Under the pieces are notes generated by a model. That model was not told the origin of the DNA and made no database searches. It saw only the letters and a list, made by a program, of their open reading frames with translations. From assembly GCA_943736015.1 (NCBI GenBank), contig OX031072.1:8583501-8647500 (forward strand): a DNA stretch of 64,000 nucleotides, read 5' to 3'. Of this stretch, positions 10,207-23,400 are shown piece after piece. Numbering within the stretch: position 1 is the stretch's first letter; every line of letters starts with the position of its first letter. The position numbers were made by a program, and so were the translations under genes. This DNA comes from Tridacna crocea (taxonomy: Eukaryota; Mollusca; Bivalvia; Cardiida; Cardiidae).

Positions 10207-10860
10207 AGTCATATTGTTGAACCGGTGTTTTCTCCTTTTCCCATAATGTTTTCAAAACACTTCTTTTTCAGGGTCGTTTGAGAGATTGTGTGGAAAAGGG
10301 GTAACTCTGTGCCTAAAGATAACAAAACTTTATACATGTACTTATCCATATTGGATGCATTTGGAGACAGCAAATTTGATGAGGCCCAAATACCTTAACT
10401 CTTTTATAAATGACAAAAGTTTAGACTGGTCTAATTGAAAGCACTTGCAGACGACAAAATAAACATAACTCAAAACTTGAAATTTGTTTCAAGCAGAGTA
10501 GAAAACAGTGTGGGAAAAGGACAAAATGCTGGTTACCAGCATTTTCTCTTCTTTCCATGTTTTCAATAGGCGTCTCTCTCAGGGTTGTAAAAAGGAAACA
10601 GGGATTGTTTGTTAAAGGGTTGTCTTTTGAAAGGTAAAAAATATTGTGGGAAAAAGAAAGGCTTTTTATCCTTTTCTCTCAATGTTTTCAAATGCTTTTT
10701 CTTTCAAGGTTCTGAAAACATGGGATATTTTGGTAAAGGGTCAAATTACAACAGGCTTGTTAATATTTATTATTACCAGATTGGTGCTGTCTATGAAGAT
10801 ATCTTTATGAAAGAGATATTCATGATGAATTTGGGCTTAATGGATGTAAAAATGTAATGG
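10207..10860. mobile_element. cluster of three hairpin-element copies
   Basis: A half element (10207-10310), a nearly full type A copy (10395-10623) and another short copy (10620-10742) follow the USP5 polyadenylation signal. Nothing else is seen between here and 11149. Confidence 0.6.
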
Positions 10861-11148
10861 CAATAGGAGAAATGCTTGTAGCAAGCAAATATTTCCAAGT
10901 TTCCACAACCTTTTTCTTGGAAATTTATACAGCATAGAATTTCTTCATTTATACAAATACAAAGAGTACAAAAGTTGTAAGTGTTTCAATACATTAAAGA
11001 TTGATATCTGTTATTTCTGGACTTTTAAAGTGTTTGTTCATCTCATAACACTGCATGCATTTTTCATTTGAAGAGTTGACTTTTTTTGTACTAACTTGCA
11101 TGGAAATCTCTATACAGCAAGGAAGCTGCAATCAAAATTTGCATGTAT

Positions 11149-11377
11149 TTAACCCGTTAGCGCACGGCAAAATTTTTTACCTGTCCAAATTGAAAGCATT
11201 TGCAGACAACAATTTCGTAGCGGCTCGAATGATGCAATTTTTCTTTGGTAGGGTAGAAAACTTTGTGGGAAAAGGAGAAAATGCTGGTTACCAGCATTTT
11301 CTGCTTTTCCCACAATGTTTTTAAAAGGCCTCTTCCTTTGGGTCATTAAAAGGTGTTATTGTGTGGTAAAGAGTCAC
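11149..11377. mobile_element. TTAA hairpin element, type A
   Basis: Left TTAA with CCCGTTAGCGCACGGC, a full core, and right end TGTGTGGTAAAGAGTCAC (TTAA decayed to TCAC). Confidence 0.72.
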
Positions 11378-12935
11378 TCTTTTACCACTTTATATTGTGT
11401 TCTCGAGATCCCGGGGAAGACGGCTTATGAAAACATTGGGGGCACAATCTGGAGGTTTAGAGATCCTGAAGAAGATGGCTTTTGAAAACATTGTGGAAAA
11501 AGGAGAAAATGCTGGAAAGCAGCATTTTCTCCTTTTCCCTCAATGTTTTCTACCTTTTCTTCAAAAGCAAATTCTAGTTTTTGAGTTACATTTATGTTGT
11601 TGTCAACAAATACTTCGGATTCGGACAAAAACCTTGCTTAAAAGCTTAGTTTTTGTTCCTTCGAGCTCCTGAGACTGTATTCAATATAGTATTTAATTAG
11701 ATCTGTTATCAACTAAACATGCAAGTTTAACCCTGTACCACAATATCTAGACTTTTGATGACCCTAAACAAGAAGACATTTTAAAAGATAACTGGTAACA
11801 AGCGTTTTTCCTTTTCCCTCAATGTCTTCTACCTTTTCGGAAATAAGTTTTAATGTTAGGGTCACAATTAATTGGTTGTCTGCATTTGCTTTCAGTTTGG
11901 ACAAGTCTAAAATGTTGTTGTTTGGTAAATAGGTAAACACTCTTTGTGTCTCTCTCCCTCCCCTCTTTTGTGCTCTGCAATGACCATCTTGAAAAGAACA
12001 GCATGAACTAATTAAAATACAACTTTTATTTTGTTCTGGTTACAAAGTATTTCAAAAAGTGTAAAAAAACGTCCATATTTGATTATTAAAGTTTCACATT
12101 TAAAACTATGATATCTTTGATTACAACAGTTGCGACTCATTCAGGGCAATTTGCAGATTTTAAAATTGACTCAAACTTAACTGCAATACTTGAATACAGG
12201 TATTGCAGTTAAGTTTGGGTCAATTTTAAAGTCTGTAAATGCTTTCAGTTTGGACCAGTCTAAAATTTTGTAGCCTTGTAAAGTGTAATTGCCCCAGCAA
12301 TAAGGCCATAGGACACATTGTGGGAAAGGAAGAAAATGCTGTTGGCCAATGTTTTCTTCTGTTCCCTAAAACTTTTTTGCCTTTCATAGTATAAATTTCC
12401 TTATTTGAGCAACATTTAATTTATTACCTGCAAATGCTTCTGACATGGATGAGCCCTTTACAATCAATTTTTTCCAGAACCCGAAGGAAGGATTTAGAAA
12501 ACATTGAGGAAAAAGGGGATGATCAGTTGATGATCATTATTACCAGTATCTCCTTTTTCTGCAGTGTTTACTAAGAAAAACGAATTTCATCTTTGAGCAA
12601 CATTAAGTTGACCATCTGCGAATGCTTTCCATATGGATGACCCATACCAAATTTGTATTTTCATCACCCTTTGTAAGGCAGTTTTCAAAAAAGAATTGTA
12701 AGAAATGAAGAAAATGCTGGTGTGGTCTCCAAATATTTTCAGCATAGTTGACTCTCTAAGGAGGATTTAGAAAGTATTGTAGGAAATGGAGAAAATGCTG
12801 GATGCCCGCATTTTCTCCATTTCCATCCATGTTTTCTATCCTTAATAAATTTCATAAATTTAGCAACTTTTACTTTGTTGTCTGCAAAAATTTCAATATA
12901 TATGAGTCAAAAATTTTGTTGTCTCGTAAAGATTT
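11377..12935. repeat. run of old, decayed hairpin elements between the two genes
   Basis: Recognisable core or end fragments occur at about 11377-11650, 11729-11935, 12280-12470, 12480-12680 and 12740-12935. A separate inverted repeat (CTTAACTGCAATAC facing GTATTGCAGTTAAG) lies at 12165-12222. No coding sequence was found. Confidence 0.5.
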
Positions 12936-13324
12936 AACAAAGACCCTAAACAAATAAAGTACAGTTCCACTGAGTATTATCTTGTTACTTGTAGTCATTT
13001 ATATGGAATGAAATTTGATGACAGTAGCACAATTACTGGAAGAGTGAAAATGTTTGCGTCGTCGAAATATTTGTTATTCTTGCATATGGATAATACCACC
13101 AAGATACCCGCCAGTGTAAATTGAAGCTACATTAGATTATATTTTTCATGGACACTCTGCCATTTGGGAACAATTGACTTGGACCCTGATTGACAACAAT
13201 TTATACCTTTTTCTTCAAAGTTGACCAGGATACTAGTCTAGTGGTAGTTAGTACCTCTAATTCTGCACATTTTGTATATGTGTATTGCGCGTGCAAGATC
13301 ATCTGGTGCATTTTTAGCAAAAAC

Positions 13325-13553
13325 TTAACCCTTTACTCCATAGATACTCATTTCTACGCATTGCTTGTAGGAGCCTTTGGAAAACATCGTGGCAAAAGGT
13401 GAAATTGCTCGTGACGAGCAATTTCACCTTTTGCCACAATGTTTTCAATGCTATGAAAAGGTGTCGTATACACAGAAGAAACAGCTTCATCCTTGCTGTT
13501 ATTTAGGGTCAATTAGAGATACCATAGAAATGCCTTATGGGGTAAAGGGTTAA
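13325..13553. mobile_element. type B TTAA hairpin element
   Basis: Well-preserved copy: CCCTTTACTCCATAGATAC left, CCTTATGGGGTAAAGGG right, TTAA at both ends, core AATTGCTCGTGACGAGCAATT. It can serve as the type B reference. Confidence 0.87.
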
Positions 13554-13627
13554 ACACACATCAGATCAGTATTTGGTAGTCCATGAAATTTTAGACCTGT
13601 AGTAGTATCCATCTTAACTGTATATGG

Positions 13628-13885
13628 TGTGCAACACGCGAAAAGGGACATTCGGACATCTGCGTAAAGTGTCGTATCGGATCAGCCTGCGCAGTCCGCG
13701 CAGGCTAATCCGAGACGGCACTTTACGACTAGAGTAGATTTTGTGCCACAGTAGACATGCGCAAAACAGAAAATGGCATTAAAACGGAAAGTGCCGTCTC
13801 GGATTAGCCTGCGCGGACTGCGCAGGCTGATCCGAGACGACACTTTACGCAGATGTCCGAATGTCCCTTTTCACGTGTTGCAGGT
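13628..13885. mobile_element. family J palindromic element (CAACACGCGAAAAGGG ends)
   Basis: Inverted ends TGCAACACGCGAAAAGGG and CCCTTTTCACGTGTTGCA. Each half contains its own GC-rich hairpin with CAGCCTGCGCAGTCCGCGC and its mirror. Other copies: 40185-40442, 40451-40713, 44399-44643; fragments near 28484, 46380 and 46468. Confidence 0.82.
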
Positions 13886-13964
13886 CATATAGAAGACTTG
13901 AAAAATGATCACAGAGTTATGGTGATGTACAGTGAATGAAACACAACAAACACTTTAACAGTGT

Positions 13965-14198
13965 TTAACTCTTTACCAAACAACAAAATTTTAGACTGAA
14001 ATTTTAGAATTGAAAGCATTTGCAGATGACAAGATGAATGTCACTAAAGAATTGAAATTTGTTTAAGGAAGGGTAGAAAACAATGTGGGAAATGGAGATA
14101 TTGCTGGTTACCAGCATTTTCTCCTTATTCCCACAATTTTTTCTAAATGCTTCTTTCACAGGGGTGTTAAAAGTCGGGATTGTGTGGTAAAGGGTTAA
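13965..14198. mobile_element. TTAA hairpin element, type A
   Basis: Complete ends with TTAA; core TTGCTGGTTACCAGCA with one mismatch in the arms (GGAGATAT opposite ATTTTCTCC). Confidence 0.8.
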
Positions 14199-14269
14199 CA
14201 AGGAATGAAAATGTTAAAAGCATTTGAACATTTTTATAAGAAATGGAAATGGATATCAGTGGAAGATGG

Positions 14270-15195
14270 TTTTGGATGGAACAAAGATTGATGAAGTAGT
14301 GAATATTTATTTTTTTCTTTGAAAGATTGAAATTTGTTTCAACAAGTGAACATTTTTGATAATATTTCATGACTGTTGCAGCCACAAGTGAAAATATAAC
14401 CGTTGGTGTTCATGAGATGAATTAAAGTTTGATCTTTCACTGGAAAAAAAACACACACAAAGATTCTATTCATTTTATGCTTTCAACCCTTTTTTCATTG
14501 GGATTTTCATCAAAATTCAGAACAACTGCTTTTCGTAATTCCCAGTGGTATACCTCATTCATACAGCAATGCATTACAAAATTATGTAAAGCGTGAGAAA
14601 TATTGTGTAAAACCGCATGAAATATATCGTATATCTGTCTTGATGAATGGTATCGTCTGTTTACCAACATGTAGGTAAGTTGTGCGTGGGAAGTGCTGTT
14701 TCTGCCTTCAATTGAACAGTAAGTTATGAAATTAGTATTTTACATTGGTTGTAACCATGGAATAACATACAACATATCACCATTATTTCCTGACAAGCCA
14801 CAAAAAAACATGAAATAAATAGAGGTTATTTGTTCTTTTCAGTGAAAGATCTAATTTGTTTCATCAAGTGAACACCATCGGTAATATTTTCACAAGTGGT
14901 GCAGCCGCAAGTGAAATAAATGTTCTATTTATTTCATGCTTTTAACTCTTTCTGGGAGGAGCTTTATCAAACTCCAGTACAGTTCTTTTGCGTTGTTTCC
15001 CATGGCATACCCCTCCTGCATAGCAATGCATTACAATATTACGTCAAGCGCGAGAAATGTAAGGTATATGACGTCATATTTCCTACATGGTTGTGAGGCA
15101 CGTGCAATTTACCTAGGCAACAAGAACGTGAAAATCAGTATTTTCATTGTAAGATCGAAATATATTTCTCGATATTCTACCAGAAAGCATGAAAT
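14270..15195. mobile_element. two tandem family G elements
   Basis: Two direct copies (about 14270-14700, degraded, and 14815-15195) share GCAATGCATTACAA and GCGAGAAAT blocks. The better copy includes a TATGACGTCATAT palindrome and starts with an inverted repeat around GGTAATATTTTCAC. The cleanest copy is at 48955-49390. Confidence 0.6.
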
Positions 15196-16770
15196 AAAGC
15201 AGTGTATTGTTCCAAACGGAATGAAAAAAGACAAAATTTAGTGTGGTAGATCTATAATGATCCAAAGGAAATGAAAAATGACAAGAGTGGTACAATATGC
15301 TATGAGGAATGAAAAATCATAAAAATAGAACAATGATTTAGGAGGAATCACAGCATTACAATAATCTGGAAGGAATGAAAAATGGTTACAGGTTACAATG
15401 TTATAGAACAAATATTACAATGTTTCAATTATAAAATAAAAATTATTAATCCGTAGACTGCTAAGGATGACTCACAAACCTTTTGCAGACAGTGTAGATC
15501 AAGATCAGACTCCACAGAACATACACATAGTTTCCCTCCAAAAAACTTTGAAATAGCAAAATTTAGGGTTTTATTATCAGGTTAAAAGTTTCATTTTACA
15601 TGTATGGTGGGATTAAGGTTAAAACATTATTGCAAACTATTTCACAGCACTATGTCCGTGAAGGAAAGAGTAAAAATAACAGAGTTACAATGTTCCAAAA
15701 GGAACAAGAATTGACAACAGTGGTAAATATTCTCAAAGGAATGCAAAATGGCCACACGGGTGTTGTCTGTGCATATTAATTCCTTTGAAGATTAAACCTG
15801 AATGCTCTGACACATCACTATCCAATTTGATTATTCTCACCCTTTATCAAACAATACCTGGTTTTTAAAACCCCAAGGAAACAGCCTTTTTAAAATAATG
15901 TGGGAAAAGGAGAAAATGCTGGTTACCAGCATTTTCTCCTTTTCCCACAATGTTTTCTACTCTTCCAAAGTCAAGTTTCAATTTTTGAGTCACATTTATT
16001 ATACCATCTGCAAATGCTTTCAGTTTGGACCAGACTAAGATTTTGTCATTTGGTAAAGGGTTAAATAAGAAAAATGATTTTTTAAAATACCATTGTTTTA
16101 CTGCAAATCTTTGGATACAGTTTCTAAATATAGATTTTAGGGAAAACAGGATTTTTGCAGGTTTTTTTCATGGACTTATCAATAAGAAACATGTATATCA
16201 AACCTGTAAGGGCTATATTCATAAATGACTGGTGCAAAAGGTTATAGGCTAGCTAATCATAGTAAAGTCTTACCAGGTAGAATTTTATTGAGTAAACATT
16301 TATTTAATTGTTAAAATGTGATGAATTGATGGCTATTTTAAAAAGTAGTCTGGTTCTATACCCAGAATGTCCAAATGAGATAGGTATATACATGTATTTG
16401 AAGAAAGCCATCTAGCGGAATATAATGGCTACAGGAATACAATATTATTGAAAGAATGCGAAATGGCTAGAGGTTACAATAATGTGGAAGGAATGCAAAA
16501 TGGCTGTCAGAGTACAATATTGTGGAAGGAATGCAAATTGCTACATGATACAATATTGTGGAAGGAATGCAAAATGGCTACAGGAGTACAATATTGTAGA
16601 AGGAATGCAAAATGGCTACATGATACAATATTGTGGAAGGAATGCAAAACGGCTACATGATACAATATTGTGGAAGGAGTGAAAGAAGATGGAGTGGTAC
16701 AATGTTGTACAAGAAATGAAAAATAATTATATAGTTACAGTATTCTACAAGGACTGAAATATTGTGGTAA
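15195..16770. repeat. decayed 33-36 bp minisatellite downstream of alkaline phosphatase
   Basis: Units of the type AAGGAATGCAAAATGGCTAC followed by ATACAATATTGTGG are near-perfect at 16430-16690 and increasingly diverged leftward to about 15200. The array is interrupted by a family D fragment (15440-15640) and a type A hairpin element (15836-16064). Confidence 0.7.
15836..16064. mobile_element. TTAA hairpin element, type A
   Basis: Left end CACCCTTTATCAAACAAT (TTAA decayed), right end GTAAAGGGTTAA, perfect TGCTGGTTACCAGCA core. Confidence 0.78.
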
Positions 16771-16839
16771 ATAATAAAATTATGACTTTCAATACACTTT
16801 CTGCACAGAGCTTGTTAGAAGAGGTTTACTTTTTCATGC

Positions 16840-17063
16840 TTAACCCTTTACCAAACAACCACATCTTTTAAAGACCCAGTGGAAGAAAGCTTTTCAAAAC
16901 ACTGTAGGAACAAGAGAAAATGCTGGTAACCAGCATTTTCTCTTTTTCTCACAATGTTTCCTACGCTTTCAGAGTACTAAAATGCATATGTGCCATTTTC
17001 AAATTATCTGCTCATGCTTTTGATTTAGGTAAGTCTGAGATTTTTTGTGTGGTAAAGGATTAA
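16840..17063. mobile_element. TTAA hairpin element in or just past the phosphatase 3' UTR
   Basis: Both TTAA ends are present. It lies 92 bp beyond the phosphatase stop codon, so it may be part of the mRNA 3' UTR if the polyadenylation site is near 16300. Confidence 0.75.
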
Positions 17064-17155
17064 AATACATAGAGGGACATACATGTATCTGTATCACTGT
17101 AAGTTAACAATTAGTAAATACTGCATAGTATTACATTATAATAAGTCATTCACAT

Positions 17156-17466
17156 TCATAGATTTGTAACCTTTATGAAGTTGAGTAGGAAAAACAAGAA
17201 AATTGCTATGGACACTTTTGAAGTGGAATTCTTTATTGAACCGCTAGTTGGTCCGTATACAGTGACGTCATATGACGCGCACATACTGGGATCAGAATAA
17301 TCACCTACGCAAGCTGCGTATGCCATCACATGGGCTATGTAGTTTTGTTCATGGAGGCCGTGGAATAAATGGGACATTGGTCCGCGTGCATATATGGCGA
17401 CATCCTCGCCTGCATGGGTCTCTGAGCTCAGATGTACGGCTGACTGTTGTTTGTAATCTGTAGAAT
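17156..17466 (-). CDS. ALPL: alkaline phosphatase last exon (zinc His and GPI tail)
   Basis: Acceptor TTTTTCAG; stop TGA at 17158-17156. It encodes [20 protein letters not shown], then [20 protein letters not shown] and [16 protein letters not shown] carries the last zinc-binding His (474); most relatives have Gly instead of the Ala. It closes with a polar Ser/Asn spacer and the hydrophobic stretch [13 protein letters not shown], the layout of a GPI-anchor signal. The distal polyadenylation site is uncertain; AATAAA on this strand occurs around 16284-16304. Confidence 0.95.
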
Positions 17467-20400
17467 CTGAAAAAGATAAATGGGCCTTGCTCCATAAAAA
17501 GGGAGTTTAATACATCTTCAAAAAGCATTAACTTATGTTAGCCTGCGCAGTCCACACAAGCTGACAGAAGTGAAAACCTGTTGTTATCAGTTAATTTACT
17601 GTATGTCAAAGGACCATTCTACCTCTTGAATTAGTTGAATGGTAGACAAATTAGATTTTCATTGATCTAAAATATTGAGATGATTTGCTTCATATCATGC
17701 AATGCAGACATATATTAACTCTTTACTAAATGACAAAATTTTAGAGTTGTCCAAATCAAAAGCATTTGCAGACGACAAGATAAAAGTGACTTAAAATTTG
17801 AACTTTGTTTTGTGAAGGGTAGAAAACATTGTGGGAAAAAGAAAAAATGCTGGTAACCAGCATTTTTAGCTCACCTGAGCACAACGTGCTCAAGGGGAGC
17901 TTTTAGGGTCACTGGGTGTCCGACGTCCGTCGTGCGTCGTCCGTCGTCAACAATTCTTTAAACATTAACTCCTCCTAAACCGCTGGGCCAATTTGGACAA
18001 AACTTGGCAGGAATGTTCCTTAGGAGGTCCTCTTTAAAAAATGTTCACAGAATTTGATTCCGTCAAAAACTGTGGTTGCCATGGCAACCAAATGGAACAT
18101 TTTAGCAAATTCTTTAAAAATCTTCTCCTCTGAAACCGCTGGTCGGATTTTGAAATTATTTCACAGATATGTTCCTTGGGTGACCCTTTTTAAAAATTGT
18201 TCGTGAAATTTTGATCCGTCAAAAATTGTGGCTCTGGTGAATGGGGGCTACTTGTACTATACAGAAATCAAGGAATTCTTAAAAAATCTTCTTCTCTGAA
18301 ACCACTGGTTGGATTTTGAAATAATTTCACAGATATGTTCCTTGGGTGACCCTTTTCAAAAATTGAGAATTTTTTATCCATCAAAAATTGTGGCTCTGGT
18401 GAATGGGGGCTACTTGCACTATACAGAAATGAAGGAATTCTTAAAAAATCTTCTTCTCTGAAACCGCTGGTCAGATTTTGAAATAATTTCACAAATATGT
18501 TCCTTGGGTGACCCTTTTAAAAAATGTTCTTGAAATTTTGATCCGTCAAAAATTGTGGGTCTGGTGAATGGGGGCTACTTGCACTATACAGAAATGAAGG
18601 AATTCTTAAAAAATCTTCTTCTCTGAAACCGCTGGTCAGATTTTGAAATAATTTCACGGAGTTGTTCCTTGGGTGACCCATTTCAAAAATTTTTCGCAAA
18701 ATTTTGATTGGTCAAGAAACATGGCTCTGGTGAATGGGGTTACTTGCACTATATGGAAATGAGGAAATTCTTAAAAAATTTTCTTCTCTGAAACAGATGG
18801 TCAGATTTTGAAATAATTTCTCAGGGATGTTCCCTGGGTGACCCATTTCAAAAATTTTTCGCGAAATTTTGATTGGTCAAGAAACATGGCTCTGGTGAAT
18901 GGGGGCTACTTGCACTATAGGGAAATGAAGAAATTCTTAAAAATTCTTCTTCTCTGAAACGGCTGGACAGATTTTGAAATGATTTCACAGAGATGATCCT
19001 TGGGTGACCCTTTTCAAAAACTGTTAACAAAATTTTGATCCGTCAAGAAACATGGCTCTGGTGAATGGGGGCTACTTGCACTATATGGACATGATGAAAT
19101 TCTTGAAAATTCTTCTTCTCTGAAACCCCTAGTCAGATTTTGAAATAATTTGACAGGGATGTTCCTTGGGTGATCCTTGCTCTTGTGAATGGGATCTACT
19201 TGCACTATATGGACATGATGAAATTCTTGAAAATTCTCTTTCTCTGAAACCCCTTGTCAGATTTAAAAAAAAAAATTCCGAAATGTTCCTTGGGTGACCC
19301 TTTTGAAAACTTGTTCATAAATTTTGATCCATCAAGAAACATGGCTCTCGTGGATGGGGGATACTTGCTCTTATACAGAAATGAAGAATTCTTAAAAATC
19401 TTCTTTTTGAAACTGATGGTCAGATTTCGAAATGAATTTTACAGATGACCTTCTGAAAATTGCTTGGCAAAATTATAAATTTGGTTCCAATGTTTCAATA
19501 CCTAAAAAAAAATAGGCTATGGTCATCTAAAAAATTCAGGTGAGCGATCCAGGGCCGTCTTGGCCCTCTTGTCTCTTTTTCCCACAATGTTTTCCAAAGG
19601 CTTCTCTCTCAGGGTTGTCAAAAGTAGGGATTGTGTGGTAATGGGTTAAATCCTCTTTTGTCAGTGTGCTGTTAAAACACCATTGTTTGCAGTAAGTAGG
19701 TAGACCAATATTTTCTCCATCTTTCTCTGCCAGCTTTCCCCTTTTGAGCTACATGTAATTTGTCAAATGAAAATGCTTTCAATTAGGAAGGTTTAACCCA
19801 TTACCACACAATCCCTACTTTTGACGCCCCTGAGAAAGAAGCCTTGTGAAAACACTATAGGAAAAGGAGAAAATGCTGGTAACCAGCATTTTCTCCTTTT
19901 CCCACAGTGTTTTCCACCCTTCCCAAATCAAATTTCAATTTTTCAGTCACCTTTATTTTGTCATCTGCAAATGCTTTCAATTTGAACCAGTCTAAAATTT
20001 TGTCGTTTGGTAAAAGTTTAAAAAAGTTTGTTGTTTGCTAAAAGGTGAAATTGGTTCCGTTGACTCCGCATTTATAGTAGGTAGAGAGTTGTTTGGACAT
20101 GGAAACAAAAAATCAAATTAAACATTTACTAAACAATCCCTGGTTTTTACGACCCTAAGATAGAAGCCTTTTGAAAACATTGTGGGAAAAGGAGAAAATG
20201 CTGGTAATCAGCATTTTCTCCTTTTCCCACAATGTTTTCTACGCTGCAGGAAACAATTTCTAATTTTTGAGTTATGTTTATTTTGTCAGCTTGGAGTGCT
20301 TTCAAATTAGACCAGTTTAAAGTTTTGTCATTTGGTAAAGAGTTAAGACAATGAATAAAGTTTGTGGGTTTTAGGTGCTATTGTTGTTAGAAAAGGGAGA

Positions 20401-23400
20401 AACTCATGTAATTATTAAACAGTAAGCTGACTTACTGGTTTCCTCCAAAGAGGGATCTGGTCTAACCATAGGGGTATCATTTCTGACAAAAGCTCCAGGC
20501 CCGTTTGTGTATAACAGTGTGGTGAAAGGTTTAGTATCTGTTCCTAGCTTGTGCCCTCCTTCTCTATCATCTGTCAAACCTGTAAGTAAGGACAGAATTG
20601 AGTTGACCATTAACCATACAAGTTTTCATGACCCTTAGGAAGGTAGTTATTGAAAACATTGTGGGAAAAGGGAAAAATTCTGGTAACCAGCATTTTCTCC
20701 TTTTCCCACAATGTTTTTTTTTACCGTGTAATAGAGATATTCCCATTTGCATTACATTTACTTTGTTGTCTATAAATGCTATAATCACTTTTGTTGTGTC
20801 CTAAGTTTTGTCCTTTGGTAAAGAGTTTAACAGCCAATCAATTTGCACAGTCCATCAGTATGATAGTGAGAGAGTGAAATTCAAAGTGCTAAAAGCACTG
20901 TACATGTGTGTGTAAACTCAACCTTTTTGCTATATTTAAAATGATACAAAGATTAATCTTTTTTGGCCGATTGTTGGTATTACATGTAGCTGAAAAGATG
21001 AAAAATAATCCACTAATTATTAGACTGAGCCGACCAAGATAAGCATACATAGGAGTGTGTTCGTGTATTTTTCTACTCTCCTCAAAATGAGACTGCAGGT
21101 ATTACCAATAAAGATTTGATTTAAATGAGGACATCTAAGCCGATTTCATAGAAAGAAAAACTGGCCAGAAGATGAAAGAGGAGTCAACATTCTTGTAAAA
21201 ACTAGACAATGACTAACAGATGAGATAGGCTCTTGAAATCTTTACCAAACAGTCCTGTGTTTTGACAAAATGTAAAACAAAAGACCGGGGGAAAAAAAAA
21301 ACGGGAAAATATTTATTACTCTTTGCATGACAAATTATTCAATCTGTTGTTTACAAATGGTTTCAAGTCTAAAATTTTGTCATCTTGTAGAGTTAAACAC
21401 TGTTCGATATTACAGAAAGGTTTACTATAATGTTACCTCAGGTTGATGGGTTTATTTACTCAGTACTTTTGATGCCAGTTTCAGAAAAAAAATAAAATTA
21501 TAGAACAATAGAAATTGTTTTAAGGTTTATTGGAAACTGCAGACAGACAGATTTATTGCACCCACCTAAAATTGGATTTCCTCGAGTTGGGTATCCACCG
21601 ATTGTAAATACGTGAGAGTGGTCTGATGATACCACTATCAATGTGTCTGTCTCTGACGTCATTGCAACTGCTCTGGCAACAGCTCTGTCAAAGACCAGTG
21701 TGTCATGAAGAGATCTCTTTGCGTTTGAAGCATGATGAGCATGGTCAATTCGGCCACCTGTTTAAAAGTGTGACAGGGAAAAAAATATTGGAGTTTGCAT
21801 CGGAAATTTTTCACTAGACTTGGTTTTTTAGAAAAAAATATAACACAGTCGCAAGCCATAGAATTGAGTTCAAATGAACATGGTACCACATTTTTATGTA
21901 CATTCTTTCTTGTCTTCAATACCAGATATATTGTGGATTAACTTTTGTAGACCTGTTTTGAGATCACTGGATTTCTGGAAACTCAGAAATTAATTGACAG
22001 ATGACTAACATTTATAACCTTTTTTAATGGAGATTTTATTCCTTTATGGCAGATTCTGACATGTTTGAAATGAAAAAAAAAGGAAATTTCAAAAAGTCTC
22101 TCTAAATGAGTATTCCCTCCAATAGTCATAAAGCATCTCAACATAGGTATTAATTTATTTAGAGCTGTAGATAGACGGAGTGACTTTGATTTCAAAATAC
22201 AAAAATATTAATTATTCTTCACTAAACCTTATGGTGTGGGTACTTATTATAATGGTCTCATCGAGACCGTTCTAATAAGTACCCGTAACATTGGGTTTCA
22301 GGGAGAAATAATGACTTTAGAATACTATCACTCCGCCTTATCTTGAGCTCTGTTTCATATTTGTCTTTTGCTTATTTCATTTACTGAAGAATTGTTTCAG
22401 AATTGCATAGCAAGTACCTGTACCAAGCTCAGAAAACAATCAGAGAAAGGTATGTGCCTACCTTCAACAAGAAGGAAAAATCCTTTATCATTTTTACTGA
22501 GTATTTCAATGGCTTTTTCTGTCATTTGTTCAATAGATGGCTCCCCTGCCTTGTCGTCTGGTCGATCAAGTTCGTATTCCATATGACTTGGGTTGAATAG
22601 ACCTGTAAACATAATGAAATTAACTTAATCAACTTACTAGTATGTGAAAGACTAATTGTATATTTGTAGTGTTTTCCGTTTTGTTTATTACTTTGTATGT
22701 TTGCTTCATTGTTTGTTTGTTTATATTTAACCTCGTTGGTGCCATAGGCAAATCAGTGACTAGCTGATGGAATAGATCAACTTGAAACTCAACAGAATGA
22801 ACAATCTGATCTTTTCTCTATGCTGTCTGGAGTGTCTGCTTGCATAGTCAAGCCTGTACAATCAAAATCTTTGCAAGTTTCAATGGATTGTATTTACAGA
22901 TGTCAAAAGTGGTCGAGTTTATTTATATGGTGCTGTAAGAGTTAACCCATTACCACACAATCCCTACTTTTGATGACCCTGAGAAAGAAGCCTTTGGAAA
23001 ACATTGTGGGAAAAGGAGAAAATGCTGGTAACCATCATTTTCTCCTTTTCCCACAATGTTTTCTATCCTTCACAAAACAAATTTCCAATTTTCAGTCACA
23101 TTTATTTTGTCGTCTGCAAACGCTTCAGATTTGAACAAACCTAAGATTTGGTCATTTGGTTAATGTGTTACCTCAATCATGCAGCTGATTTTTTGCTTGT
23201 TAAAACAGACCACTGTTAAAAACATCATGGCTAAATAAGAAATTGTTAAGAATGAGCCATTTCACCTTGTGGCATGATGTTTTCATCTGTACTTATATCT
23301 TAATGTAATACTTCATATTTGTTTTCCCTGATAAATAGGGATGATTTTTAAGTCCTCTGTGGCGAATTTCTTTCTGAACCTAATGGAGGAATTGTTTCAT

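Noticed and set aside
11397..11672. ORFs containing [21 protein letters not shown], recurring at dozens of loci
   Set aside because: This peptide is the translation of the hairpin core in one frame; it appears wherever the TTAA elements lie and is not a gene family.
18268..19205. Series of minus-strand ORFs sharing [18 protein letters not shown] peptides
   Set aside because: Copies of the internal ~150-bp repeat of a mobile element; each is short, and frames are not continuous.
17871..19573. Helitron
   Set aside because: A terminal hairpin is present, but the TC start, CTRR end and A|T insertion point do not fit; class left open.
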